From: a virus | IMG/VR virus record: IMGVR_UViG_3300045303_000191 | Location: 1 to 48,457 of that record | DNA: 48,457 bases | Strand: one strand, 5' to 3' | Shown: in pieces, positions 25,472-32,191 of the stretch | Numbering within the stretch: the first letter of the stretch is position 1 | How the letters are laid out: every line of letters begins with the position of its first letter | Program-made: the position numbers and the translations under genes | The notes under the pieces: generated by a model | The model's database searches: none | Seen by the model: only the letters and a program-made list of their open reading frames with translations | Told to the model about the DNA's origin: nothing

Positions 25472-25894
25472 CTACCAGAGTGTTGGTTGCCGTAGAACCT
25501 TTCGGTCACTACGCCTGAAGTTCGCCATTTCGTCTCTGCCGCCCAGGTTGTTCTTAAGACGATGCTCCCGGATCTCCGCACGAGCTCTGACGTACTGGTT
25601 TCTCTTCTCCTCAGAGAGATACGGCCATAGCTGCTCCATAACCTCTATCCCTTTTTGGCCCGTAAGTTGCCACTGCCAAAATGGTTTGCGTCCGTCCTTA
25701 CGGAGCCGAGGACCGCTAATTGCTCCCATACCGCCCACGGCTCTCTGGAACCTCTCTAGCGTTTCAGGATTCGTCTGCCCAACCGAGAGACGGAAGTAGT
25801 AGTACTCAACCGCTTTCGGCTTGCACCTAGCCACCATGGTGCTTCCTTCGCCATCGAAGAAACCAGCGGCCCAGGCAAGCTCAGTCTCAGACAC
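25472..25894 (-). CDS. LAGLIDADG homing endonuclease
   Basis: This 140-residue protein has one LAGLIDADG-type motif near the start (LAWAAGFFDGEG, residues 6-17), so it would act as a homodimer, as single-motif members do. The body has the alternating beta-strand/helix pattern (YYYFRLSVGQ, QWQLTGQKG). It lies between a GT2 gene and the 70-residue gene with no sign of an intron or intein around it, so it appears free-standing. The GTG start overlaps the upstream gene by 8 bp. Confidence 0.85.
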   Translation of the reverse strand: MSETELAWAAGFFDGEGSTMVARCKPKAVEYYYFRLSVGQTNPETLERFQRAVGGMGAISGPRLRKDGRKPFWQWQLTGQKGIEVMEQLWPYLSEEKRNQYVRARAEIREHRLKNNLGGRDEMANFRRSDRKVLRQPTLW

Positions 25895-26558
25895 TTGTCT
25901 CCGGATTCAATCCGCGCAGGAGGGCGGTACGGCGATAGTACTGAGGAAAGTCATTGAACCGATGAAAGCTGATGTTGTTCGCGACGGTGGGTTGCAGCCG
26001 GCCAACCATCCACCCACGCGACATGATCTCTGTGGATGCTTGGGTGTCTTCGTCGTTGCCGCCGGGACGCCACGTGCCGGGAACCCACCGGAACCCCTCG
26101 TCATAGATCTCTCTCCGAATGACTGAGTTGCCGCCGGGGTTGGTCAGCCACAACCCCCAGCGTTCCTCGTAAGGGGGACCGTCTGGGTAGTCCTCGTGGG
26201 CGTTCAAGATCCCCAACTGCCCGAGATGAGGGAGTCGTTCGAAAGTCTGTTCTACTTCTTCTCGCCAGCCGGGTAGATACTCCACATCGTTGTCGGAACG
26301 ATGAAGCAGATCGGCATCGAAGGCTTTCAGTCCGTGGTGCCAACCGATGTTCGCGGCAGCGCCGGGGAACAGGTTCTTGTCGTTGAGAACAACGTCAGCA
26401 CGGTCATCTAGCCACTCGCGAGTTCCGTCATCGCTTGCGTTGTCGACAACGATCAAGCAACGACTGCCCAGTTCGCCAGACGTTTCAAGGTAACTCTCGA
26501 TGGTTCGTTTGGTGTACTCCAACCGGTTGTGCGCAACGATGACCGACAACATATTCAC
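25887..26558 (-). CDS. GT2-family glycosyltransferase
   Basis: About 223 residues from GTG 26558 (which overlaps the upstream TGA); ATG 26552 is equally possible. The GT-A fold is clear: MLSVIVAHNRLEYTKRTI, CLIVVDNASDDGT, NLFPGAAANIGWHHG, and HRSDNDVEYLPGW, in which S-D-N-D (about 88-91) holds the metal-binding acidic residues. It is closest in feel to rhamnosyl/galactosyl-type GT2 enzymes. It belongs to the sugar cassette. Confidence 0.85.
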   Translation of the reverse strand: MNMLSVIVAHNRLEYTKRTIESYLETSGELGSRCLIVVDNASDDGTREWLDDRADVVLNDKNLFPGAAANIGWHHGLKAFDADLLHRSDNDVEYLPGWREEVEQTFERLPHLGQLGILNAHEDYPDGPPYEERWGLWLTNPGGNSVIRREIYDEGFRWVPGTWRPGGNDEDTQASTEIMSRGWMVGRLQPTVANNISFHRFNDFPQYYRRTALLRGLNPETSV

Positions 26559-26620
26559 GTCACATGCACCAGCCACAGCACGAACCAGAGTAGAAACACG
26601 ATCTCACAAGCAAGTTTCAT
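26555..26620 (-). CDS. 21-residue transmembrane mini-gene
   Basis: The ATG overlaps the upstream TGA (ATGA) and the TGA overlaps the GTG of the GT2 gene (GTGA). The product is MKLACEIVFLLWFVLW plus five residues: essentially one membrane helix. It fills exactly the gap between two genes. It may be a real membrane peptide, or chiefly a translational bridge. Confidence 0.5.
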   Translation of the reverse strand: MKLACEIVFLLWFVLWLVHVT

Positions 26621-27006
26621 TCCTCGGTGAACACCATCTCATCGAGGAACTGGAAGATGTGTTTGGTGCAACCCGGCAGAGTCACCGATTTTCCCGTGTG
26701 CATGCCATGTTCGTCCGGCTCGACGTTCGTGAAAACCGCTGAGAGTAACCAGGATGTTTGTTCGTAGCAATTTGCTCTTGTGCATGTTCTCGGCTCAGCG
26801 ACATCGTAGATCTGAACAATGGTGGACACATCAGACTCATCCATGTTCGTATCAAGAATTGGTTTCTCATCCAGTTTTGTTTCCGCATCCTCTAAAGCCT
26901 GGACAAGAAACTCAACGTGTTCGGCGAGAACAAGGGCTTCTGGGTTATCGCTCTTGTGCCGTGTTTCGCGAGCGACCTGCATGGCGTCTTCGATGTGCGG
27001 ATCCAT
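26617..27006 (-). CDS. 129-residue hypothetical protein
   Basis: This protein starts MDPHIEDAMQVARETRHKSD, helical and acidic. The second half carries CTRANCYEQT and a later LPGCTKHIFQFLDEM, giving three Cys and a His that could hold a metal. It lies between two GT2 genes, 1 bp after one and overlapping the next mini-gene. Unrecognised. Confidence 0.65.
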   Translation of the reverse strand: MDPHIEDAMQVARETRHKSDNPEALVLAEHVEFLVQALEDAETKLDEKPILDTNMDESDVSTIVQIYDVAEPRTCTRANCYEQTSWLLSAVFTNVEPDEHGMHTGKSVTLPGCTKHIFQFLDEMVFTEE

Positions 27007-27564
27007 CTACGCGGCTACGGACTGGAACTGGTTGCCGTCATGGAATCTGTACGTCCACAAGACCTCGGGAACACATTTGAACCGTCCGCCGTGCAACCAA
27101 ATCCGCTGCCACAACTCCCAGTCCTCGAGGGGCTGGTTGTGGTAGCCCCCCACCATGTTGAACATGTCCCGCCGTATCAGCGCGGTGTTCGGGATGAAGT
27201 TCCGTCGGAACAACATCTTCGCGTTGAACAACCTGTTGGGGCACCAGTCGGTTCGTCCGTCCATGCGTGTCCACGGGTACACGACATCAGCGTCTACTCC
27301 TGCTCGGACCAGTTGCTCACAGCAATCGGGATCGAGTACGTCGTCGTCATCGAGTGGGAGGAGCCATTCAGTGGTCGCATCTTTCGCAAGGTTGTTGCGG
27401 GTACGTTGCGGACCAAAACGCTTCCCGTCGACCGCGACCAGGTGCGTGACCTTGATGGTTTGCGCTTCGACTGAGGCACTGCACTCCTCCAAAAGTTTCA
27501 CCCGTTCCGGAAGGGTGGGGGTGATGACGGTGACTTTTACGCTACCGCTGGTTCCGGTGTCCAC
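27007..27564 (-). CDS. GT2-family glycosyltransferase
   Basis: This 185-residue GT-A protein begins at GTG 27564, overlapping the GT4 gene by 28 bp. It shows VTVITPTLPERVKLLEEC, then EWLLPLDDDDVLDP, whose Asp cluster (72-75) is the canonical DxD, then IPNTALIRRDMFNMVGGY and ending YRFHDGNQFQS. The length is short for a full GT2, so it is a minimal catalytic domain. Confidence 0.85.
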   Translation of the reverse strand: MDTGTSGSVKVTVITPTLPERVKLLEECSASVEAQTIKVTHLVAVDGKRFGPQRTRNNLAKDATTEWLLPLDDDDVLDPDCCEQLVRAGVDADVVYPWTRMDGRTDWCPNRLFNAKMLFRRNFIPNTALIRRDMFNMVGGYHNQPLEDWELWQRIWLHGGRFKCVPEVLWTYRFHDGNQFQSVAA

Positions 27565-28646
27565 AACTGTTTCCTCGCGGCAGCCTGGTCAGCAAGCGCC
27601 TGGTAGAGGGTTTCCCATTCTTCGATCGCGGTGTCGTACGTGAAGTCCTGGGCATTGACATACGCAGCGTGCGCCAACCGGTTCAGATGCATAGGTGCGC
27701 TGATGAGCCTGTCAAGCGCGGCTTTCCACTGGAACGGCAGCTCACACAAATAACCGTTGGTTCCGTCTTCGATGAGTTCTTTGTACTGGGCGGTTGGGGT
27801 CGCTAACGGAACAATCCCGCACGCCGAGTACTCCAAGCCTTTCAGGTACGACTTGCCTTCGTTGAACCTGTTCTGGGCCAGCGGAACCAACCCGATGTCC
27901 ATCACCGAGGTGATGTAGGCGAGCTCTAGGTGGCGGTAGTCGGTCCGGTCGGTGGTGACTCTTTGGGCTTCGGGGATGGCAAGGTACTCGTGTACGTCTG
28001 CTCCCCCAGCCGAGACGAACTCAACGTCTGGGTGTGCCGCCAACCATTCTCCGAGCCACGGCTTAACAACGTCCAAGTCTGCCTTGTGGTATTCGAGGAT
28101 CCCCATCCAGCCAACACGCAGCCGCCTCCACTCTCGCCGTTCATACACCGGGGCTAGTTCGCTCCACATGGGCCAGTGGAGACGGTTCCGCAAAACGGTG
28201 ATGTTGGGGTTCAGCTTCTCGTAAGACCTCTTCAACGAAGGTGTGGACACGGTGACATGGTCGGCCATCGCCACCGTCTGATGAAACACCGCCGGGTCGT
28301 CGTTGAACGGGTTGTAAGCCGGCACATGCAAAAGGTCATCGTCGACCTCAACCACAACTTTTTTCCCGGCCTCGTGTATCTGAGTGATGATCTCCGGGAC
28401 GTTCGGGGTGTTCGCCATTTGCAGCACGTACACGTCCGCGTCGGGCCAATCCCCGAAACTACACGTCACCCATCCTTCCGGTAGCTGCCCGTCGGGGAAC
28501 ACCTGCACGGGTTGCCCATCTGGTCTCGTGAAGGCCATTGGGGGGCACTGCGCGAAATGCCCCCGCTCCGTCAAATAATGCGCCGGGAACAAACACCGAT
28601 ACCACCCGCTGGCGTCGATGTTCTTCGGCAGAAAGCAGACGCGCAC
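27537..28646 (-). CDS. GT4-family (GT-B) glycosyltransferase
   Basis: This 369-residue protein begins MRVCFLPKNIDASGWYR and contains VVVEVDDDLLHVP, then MADHVTVSTPSLKRSY, RRLRVGWMGILEYHKADLD and the donor-binding region FNEGKSYLKGLEYSACGIVP. This is the two-Rossmann GT-B plan with the E-x7-E-like helix. The GTG start overlaps the previous TAG (TAGTG). It is the first sugar gene of the cassette. Confidence 0.9.
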   Translation of the reverse strand: MRVCFLPKNIDASGWYRCLFPAHYLTERGHFAQCPPMAFTRPDGQPVQVFPDGQLPEGWVTCSFGDWPDADVYVLQMANTPNVPEIITQIHEAGKKVVVEVDDDLLHVPAYNPFNDDPAVFHQTVAMADHVTVSTPSLKRSYEKLNPNITVLRNRLHWPMWSELAPVYERREWRRLRVGWMGILEYHKADLDVVKPWLGEWLAAHPDVEFVSAGGADVHEYLAIPEAQRVTTDRTDYRHLELAYITSVMDIGLVPLAQNRFNEGKSYLKGLEYSACGIVPLATPTAQYKELIEDGTNGYLCELPFQWKAALDRLISAPMHLNRLAHAAYVNAQDFTYDTAIEEWETLYQALADQAAARKQLWTPEPAVA

Positions 28647-28933
28647 TAGCGGCCTACCAGCATCCGGGCATATCCCAGCGGGGTTAGTTTCGCCCAGCCC
28701 GCGTAACCCCTGGCTGAACTCAACGCCCCGTTCCGGGCAGCCACCTCACACCGTCTCTTGTCGCCCTCCGGGTACGCACACCCAAACGTCCACCATCCCC
28801 GGCGTTTCACCTCGAGCCGCCACCCGTCCTCTTCCACAAGCCGGTACCGGGTACGCAACAACCACCAGGCCACCACCCGGATGCGAACCCCGTCGCGTTT
28901 CAATTTCCGGCCCGAAATCTTTTCGACCCTCAC
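28646..28933 (-). CDS. Basic Trp/Arg-rich hypothetical protein
   Basis: This 95-residue protein starts at GTG 28933, which overlaps the previous TGA (GTGA). It is rich in Arg, Trp and beta-branched residues (VRIRVVAWWLLRTRYRLVEE) and has an RRGWWTFGCAYPEGDKRRC stretch. No domain is recognised. The compact basic beta architecture could bind nucleic acid. Confidence 0.6.
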   Translation of the reverse strand: MRVEKISGRKLKRDGVRIRVVAWWLLRTRYRLVEEDGWRLEVKRRGWWTFGCAYPEGDKRRCEVAARNGALSSARGYAGWAKLTPLGYARMLVGR

Positions 28934-29085
28934 TTCTCGGCCCTGGCCGGGTAAACCCATACCTTCGGGTCATACGTCACAGCCACCGGCCACTCAGCAA
29001 GAGGAGTGTCGGCGAGCTTCTCCATCGCCTCCTCGGGCGAGTCGCCCTCAACGAACACCTGCGCCGGGAACACAAACGTCGTCAC
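28930..29085 (-). CDS. 51-residue hypothetical protein
   Basis: This frame starts at GTG 29085, overlapping the upstream TGA, and its own TGA overlaps the next GTG. It reads TTFVFPAQVFVEGDSPEEAM and ends VTYDPKVWVYPARAEK. The pattern of a beta strand, a helix and two strands suggests a small compact fold. The double overlap supports it as a real gene. Confidence 0.65.
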   Translation of the reverse strand: MTTFVFPAQVFVEGDSPEEAMEKLADTPLAEWPVAVTYDPKVWVYPARAEK

Positions 29086-29210
29086 TTCTTCTTCCGGGCC
29101 TTCTTCTTGCCGTATCCGGCCTCGCGCATAACCTTCTTCGCGGCCGCTGTGCCCTTCTTCCTCTGGACACTCAGGAAGATGGCTTCGCGCTGCTTCTCAG
29201 GCCACGGCAT
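29082..29210 (-). CDS. 42-residue lysine-rich protein
   Basis: Reads MPWPEKQREAIFLSVQRKKG and ends in a run of Lys and Arg. It overlaps the previous gene by 14 bp and the next by 4 bp. Similar tiny basic proteins beginning PW-x-x-K-Q-R are known to me from phages, without a role. Probably nucleic-acid binding by charge. Confidence 0.65.
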   Translation of the reverse strand: MPWPEKQREAIFLSVQRKKGTAAAKKVMREAGYGKKKARKKK

Positions 29211-29460
29211 CGCGGGCCTCCTCACGCGACGAACCAAGGATGAAATCGTGGTTCGCTTCGATCCGAACCAGCATGATCAGCTTCGGGTGACCCTCTACTT
29301 CATGCCGAGAAGGAACATCCATCCATCGCAAAACCCCGGTCCGCACAACCTCTTCGTACTCCTCCTGGCTGAAGAACCGGACATTCCCAACCTCGTCAAG
29401 AAGCGGCTTGAAGTAATCGCCCTCCCTCGTTGTGTAGACCAACATCGTCTCGCCGTTCAC
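29197..29460 (-). CDS. 87-residue hypothetical protein
   Basis: This protein is coupled by GTGA to the previous gene. It begins MNGETMLVYTTREGDYFKPL, is beta-rich and acidic, and includes EEYEEVVRTGVLRWMDVP. No signal, membrane or known motif. Confidence 0.65.
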   Translation of the reverse strand: MNGETMLVYTTREGDYFKPLLDEVGNVRFFSQEEYEEVVRTGVLRWMDVPSRHEVEGHPKLIMLVRIEANHDFILGSSREEARDAVA

Positions 29461-29666
29461 GAGTAGTCGCCGCCTTTCGCCCGAATCAACGCTTCCCTCT
29501 GAGACTTCTCCGACTCCACCCGGCGAACCTCGGCCTCAACCCGGTCAGCCTCGGTATCCAACGTCCTGACAGCCCACCGGTTCAACGTGAACCCCCGCGC
29601 CACCGCAACCCCCCGCCACCGGTCCCACTGCTCCGGCAACGCCCTGATCGATCGAACAACCGTCAC
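29457..29666 (-). CDS. 69-residue helical protein, possible RHH/Arc-like
   Basis: It starts at GTG 29666, overlapping the endonuclease VII stop (GTGA). VVRSIRALPEQWDRWRGVAV followed by TLNRWAVRTLDTEADRVE looks like a beta strand and two helices, as in ribbon-helix-helix proteins (x-L-P-x-x-x-W...NRWAV). The charged helical tail is consistent with this. DNA binding is inferred. Confidence 0.55.
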   Translation of the reverse strand: MTVVRSIRALPEQWDRWRGVAVARGFTLNRWAVRTLDTEADRVEAEVRRVESEKSQREALIRAKGGDYS

Positions 29667-30211
29667 GACAGATAGGCGATCCACGCCCCCAACACCTTCA
29701 CGTCATGACGGGCCTGCGCAACACCAAGATTGCACCGCTGATGCGCATACCCCAACCGACCAGTCGTCTCGCAATGATCGATCGACATACGACCCGCAGC
29801 CAGCTCACCACACATGTGGCAAACCCCCGCACGCTTCCACTCCCCATACAACTCAGGAGTCAGACCCCAGCGAACGTACTTCTTCCGAGCCCCCCAATCC
29901 TCCCGACACTCGCAACACACGGTTTGGTTCTTAGCCCCAAAAAAATCTGTGTGACAGATCGGGCAGCAGATCAACTTCTTCACCGAAGGAGGAGCCGGTC
30001 GAGAACGCTGATACTCACGTTCCCGCTCACGGAACACCGGATCCCGACGCCGCGCCTTTTGGAGCTCTGCCCTTCGAGGCTTATACGCGACCGCCGACTC
30101 AGCAGTCTGAGCCCGTCGGCAAACCTTGCAGTAATGGTCACGGCCATAGAACAAGTCGACCGGCAACGGCTCCCGGCACCGCGAACACCACTTCACCGAA
30201 ACACACACCAT
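29663..30211 (-). CDS. Endonuclease VII-like HNH (recombination endonuclease)
   Basis: 182 residues from ATG 30211; a TTG at 30262 in frame is less likely. The N-terminal ribbon has C9/C12 and C28/C31. A second metal site has CHMCG (131-135) and a downstream QRCN. The catalytic segment IDHCETTGRLGYAHQRCN (D145-H146, N161) is that of T4 endonuclease VII-type His-Me nucleases, and GVAQARHD resembles the family's following N-x-G-L-G-x-F/D-x-x-D segment. The family resolves branched DNA before packaging, fitting a first gene of the late operon. No good Shine-Dalgarno precedes the ATG. Confidence 0.85.
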   Translation of the reverse strand: MVCVSVKWCSRCREPLPVDLFYGRDHYCKVCRRAQTAESAVAYKPRRAELQKARRRDPVFREREREYQRSRPAPPSVKKLICCPICHTDFFGAKNQTVCCECREDWGARKKYVRWGLTPELYGEWKRAGVCHMCGELAAGRMSIDHCETTGRLGYAHQRCNLGVAQARHDVKVLGAWIAYLS

Positions 30212-30261
30212 CAGTACGTCACACACTAGATGTGTGGGCGGACAGAGTTCGTTTCCAGCCA

Positions 30262-30518
30262 AAAAGTGGATCGGCCGTATGATCGTTCTATAGGTAGCGA
30301 GCGTTTAAATGCCCGGGCTTGAGCCCAGACCAGGGGCTCTAACCACAGTTAGTCACCTTCCCCACCCACCAAACCATGGGGAATGAGCCCGAATACCCCA
30401 CTAATGGGGCTTGTGACAGCGAATAAGCCCGAGTTTGTGCGTATTCATGGTGAGTGGACAGGCTGGCTCGACCAAGGGGAGATCATGTAGTGGATGGGTG
30501 TGTGTGTGGTGTCCAGTG
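30262..30518. promoter_or_regulatory. Divergent intergenic control region with GGGCTT/AAGCCC elements
   Basis: This stretch of about 260 bp has no gene and separates the late operon from the RHH regulator. GGGCT/AGCCC forms a near-perfect palindrome at 30315-30326, the arm GGGCTT at 30407-30412 pairs with AAGCCC at 30425-30430, and CCCCA/TGGGG forms a hairpin at 30396-30409. AGCCCGA occurs twice. A GTTCTA half-site like the RHH operator lies at 30285-30290, next to the likely late promoter. Promoter boxes for the late operon could not be fixed. Confidence 0.5.
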
Positions 30519-30539
30519 GTAGAACTACTATGGTTCTAC
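30519..30539 (+). promoter_or_regulatory. Palindromic operator overlapping the -10 of the RHH gene
   Basis: Perfect 7-bp arms GTAGAAC (30519-30525) and GTTCTAC (30533-30539) flank a 7-nt spacer. TACTAT at 30526-30531 has the form of a -10 box and lies at the arm boundary, with the GTG start only 9 nt beyond it. A bound dimer would cover the promoter, so negative autoregulation is likely. No Shine-Dalgarno is present, so the transcript may be leaderless. Confidence 0.6.
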
Positions 30540-30540
30540 T

Positions 30541-30834
30541 GTGGTGTCATTCACGTTGCGTCTTGATGATGAGCTACACGCTGCGCTCAAGGCACTGGCT
30601 GGGCGTCAGTCTCGTTCGCTGCATGGTGAGATCATCCTCGCCCTGCGTTCCCATGTGGTGACCGAGGAGCTGCAATCGTTGGGGACCAAGCCGCTGCGGG
30701 TTCGCCCTTCACCCTTGCCTGTTCCTTCGGAGGCTGTGAGCGCGGCTCCTGTGAAGACCGCCCGACCAAACAACGACGTGGTGTGCGTTCACCGTGTGCC
30801 TGCTGGGGCTTTCTGCAAGATCTGTGACGGCTAG
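30541..30834 (+). CDS. Ribbon-helix-helix (Arc-like) regulator with C-terminal metal motif
   Basis: This 97-residue protein starts at GTG 30541 (GTG 30544 is also possible). Residues 2-40 match the Arc/CopG fold: strand SFTLRLDD, helix ELHAALKALAGRQ, turn and helix SLHGEIILALRSH. A Pro-rich linker follows, and then the C-terminal C82-x-H84...C92-x2-C95 motif (CVHRVPAGAFCKIC), probably zinc binding. It is one of only two confident plus-strand genes. It lies divergent from the late operon and converges on the early operon's end. A repressor or late-gene switch is inferred from fold, operator and position. Confidence 0.85.
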   Translation: MVSFTLRLDDELHAALKALAGRQSRSLHGEIILALRSHVVTEELQSLGTKPLRVRPSPLPVPSEAVSAAPVKTARPNNDVVCVHRVPAGAFCKICDG

Positions 30835-30849
30835 TTCTTGGTGTCGCCC

Positions 30850-30864
30850 GAACACGGGGTGTTC
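30850..30864. terminator. Short bidirectional hairpin between converging genes
   Basis: GAACAC (30850-30855) and GTGTTC (30859-30864) form a 6-bp stem with a GGG loop, right after the RHH stop and at the stop of the converging gene. There is no T run, so termination is suggested by place more than by sequence. Confidence 0.4.
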
Positions 30865-31051
30865 AGGCTCCTGCCCCACCCTGTAGCCGCCAAGAAGCCT
30901 CGAGCTCTGGGTGCCGGCGGAGGATCCACTGCTGGTTCCCCAAGATGATAGAGGCGCAACTAGCACAGACCCGCGCTGTGTCTGTCTTGTAGGTGAGGAG
31001 CGTATCTGCGTGGTTGCCGCACGTCGTTCCGGTCCAGTAGCGGCAGTTCAT
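30863..31051 (-). CDS. Small zinc-binding protein, last gene of the early operon
   Basis: This 62-residue protein has CRYWTGTTCGNHADT and later CASCAS, giving four Cys and a His for a metal site. The C-terminal half is helical. The ATG at 31051 follows a GC hairpin (31059-31070), which may damp its translation. Probably a structural ribbon; partner unknown. Confidence 0.65.
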   Translation of the reverse strand: MNCRYWTGTTCGNHADTLLTYKTDTARVCASCASIILGNQQWILRRHPELEASWRLQGGAGA

Positions 31052-31102
31052 GGGCAGGGGGCGCTCGCCCGGGACGCTACCACATCGAGTCGGATATCAC
31101 CA

Positions 31103-31672
31103 TCACGCGGCGCTCAACACCTCATCGCCGGGCAGAAACTCGGCGGTCAACTCGTCAGGCACGAACGGTTCCAGCGGCCATCGCATCACGCCCCCGTCCT
31201 GCCACCGGCCCACCGGCTCCCCAGCGTGGTTGTCCCAGTTGGAGCCGAGCCAATCCACACCCTCCTTCACCTGATCGACCAATACCTGGCGGTTGAAGGA
31301 GAGCCGTAGCTGGTGGGATTGGGTCAACCGGGTGTCCTCGAACAGGGTGCCATGACTCCGGTAGCGGATGGTTCTGGGGGGCGTGTAGACGGGGAACCTG
31401 TTCGACCTGAAATACCACTCCGAAACATGCCAATATGTTGGAGGCTCCACTAGCCTAAGCTCCCTCACCAGCCGTTCCAGGGCTCTGTAGGAGGGGCTTG
31501 ACGTGAAGATGGTTGACTGGATCCCGGTCTCGTCGCCTGCGTCGTACCCTTCAGACGACCACAGCGTCTCCTGTACCGCCACGAAGTAGTCCAACAGTGT
31601 GTCCAGGGCCTGGAGCCTAGGAGTGAGCCTGTACAGGTCTGTCAGGCTCTTGTGGAACGACCCCTGCCTCAC
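31103..31672 (-). CDS. 189-residue hypothetical protein
   Basis: It starts at GTG 31672, overlapping the upstream gene by 56 bp; later starts cannot be excluded. The first third is helical (LTPRLQALDTLLDYFVAVQE). The rest is beta-rich and aromatic (YWHVSEWYFRSNRFPVYTPP, WLGSNWDNHAGEPVG). No motif is recognised. Confidence 0.6.
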   Translation of the reverse strand: MRQGSFHKSLTDLYRLTPRLQALDTLLDYFVAVQETLWSSEGYDAGDETGIQSTIFTSSPSYRALERLVRELRLVEPPTYWHVSEWYFRSNRFPVYTPPRTIRYRSHGTLFEDTRLTQSHQLRLSFNRQVLVDQVKEGVDWLGSNWDNHAGEPVGRWQDGGVMRWPLEPFVPDELTAEFLPGDEVLSAA

Positions 31673-31814
31673 TCTCCAGCTCCGCTAGACGCTCCGACGG
31701 CCAGATAACCTCCGCGAGCAGCAGAATCCGGTCTGTTTCGTCGCAGAACGGCACCAGCTTCATCGCCTCTTTGTGGCGTCTCTCCATCTGAATATCCATC
31801 GTGGGACCAGCCAT
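31617..31814 (-). CDS. 65-residue helical protein
   Basis: The ATG at 31814 overlaps the stop of a possible 19-codon mini-gene (TGATG). The product (MAGPTMDIQMERRHKEAM, then DETDRILLLAEVIWPSERL) is amphipathic helix. A competing frame (31669-31857) over the same DNA is richer in Ser/Gly/Arg and looks like a shadow. Function is unknown. Confidence 0.55.
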   Translation of the reverse strand: MAGPTMDIQMERRHKEAMKLVPFCDETDRILLLAEVIWPSERLAELESEAGVVPQEPDRPVQAHS

Positions 31815-31873
31815 CAGTGCTCACACACCGAATCATCGTGCTCGGGCCGGACATCAAGACCCCCTCCGAACAT
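31814..31873 (-). CDS. Possible 19-residue mini-gene
   Basis: ATG 31873 to TGA 31814 encodes MFGGGLDVRPEHDDSVCEH. It starts inside the end of the preceding gene and its stop overlaps the next ATG. Its value may lie in carrying ribosomes across an otherwise 39-nt gap. Weak evidence on its own. Confidence 0.3.
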   Translation of the reverse strand: MFGGGLDVRPEHDDSVCEH

Positions 31874-32081
31874 GCTCAGACTCCGGCCTCCCACGGGACC
31901 CGTTGAACGGTGCCGGCGGAACCCCCATCGCCACCACAAGCCACGATTCAACGGTTGTCACGCCCGCTGTGAGCCGGAACCCAGAACCCTCCAAAGCATC
32001 ACGTAGGAGAACACGGAGCCGGGCAGCCTCATCAGGGGCCGCAGCAACGCTCACAGTCACCCGGTACTCCTTTTCGTTCAT
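31854..32081 (-). CDS. 75-residue hypothetical protein
   Basis: The ATG at 32081 overlaps the previous TGA (ATGA). The beta strand EYRVTVSVAAA, helix ARLRVLLRDALEGSG and strand VTTVESWLVVAMG resemble a small alpha/beta (ACT-like or ferredoxin-like) fold, followed by a basic tail. Upstream in-frame extension to 32177 lies over the neighbour gene and is rejected. Confidence 0.65.
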   Translation of the reverse strand: MNEKEYRVTVSVAAAPDEAARLRVLLRDALEGSGFRLTAGVTTVESWLVVAMGVPPAPFNGSRGRPESEHVRRGS

Positions 32082-32191
32082 GGCTGCGGTTCTTCTGTTG
32101 GGGTAGGAGACACAGCAACACCTTCTCGTTTGCGTTGCTCCCACGCTCGATGTTCCCGGCGCTGGCGAATGCGGCATCCACGGCCGCTCAC
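32078..32191 (-). CDS. 37-residue basic protein
   Basis: GTG 32191 overlaps the upstream TGA and the TGA overlaps the next ATG, so it fits its gap exactly. It reads VSGRGCRIRQRREHRAWEQR and ends with KREG and an acidic Pro tail. A highly basic helix is likely. Too short to classify. Confidence 0.6.
   Translation of the reverse strand: MSGRGCRIRQRREHRAWEQRKREGVAVSPTPTEEPQP

Noticed and set aside
31669-31857. Alternative 62-codon frame overlapping the 65-residue helical gene
   Set aside because: Ser/Gly/Arg-rich composition; the 31617-31814 frame has amphipathic-helix composition and a TGATG-coupled start.
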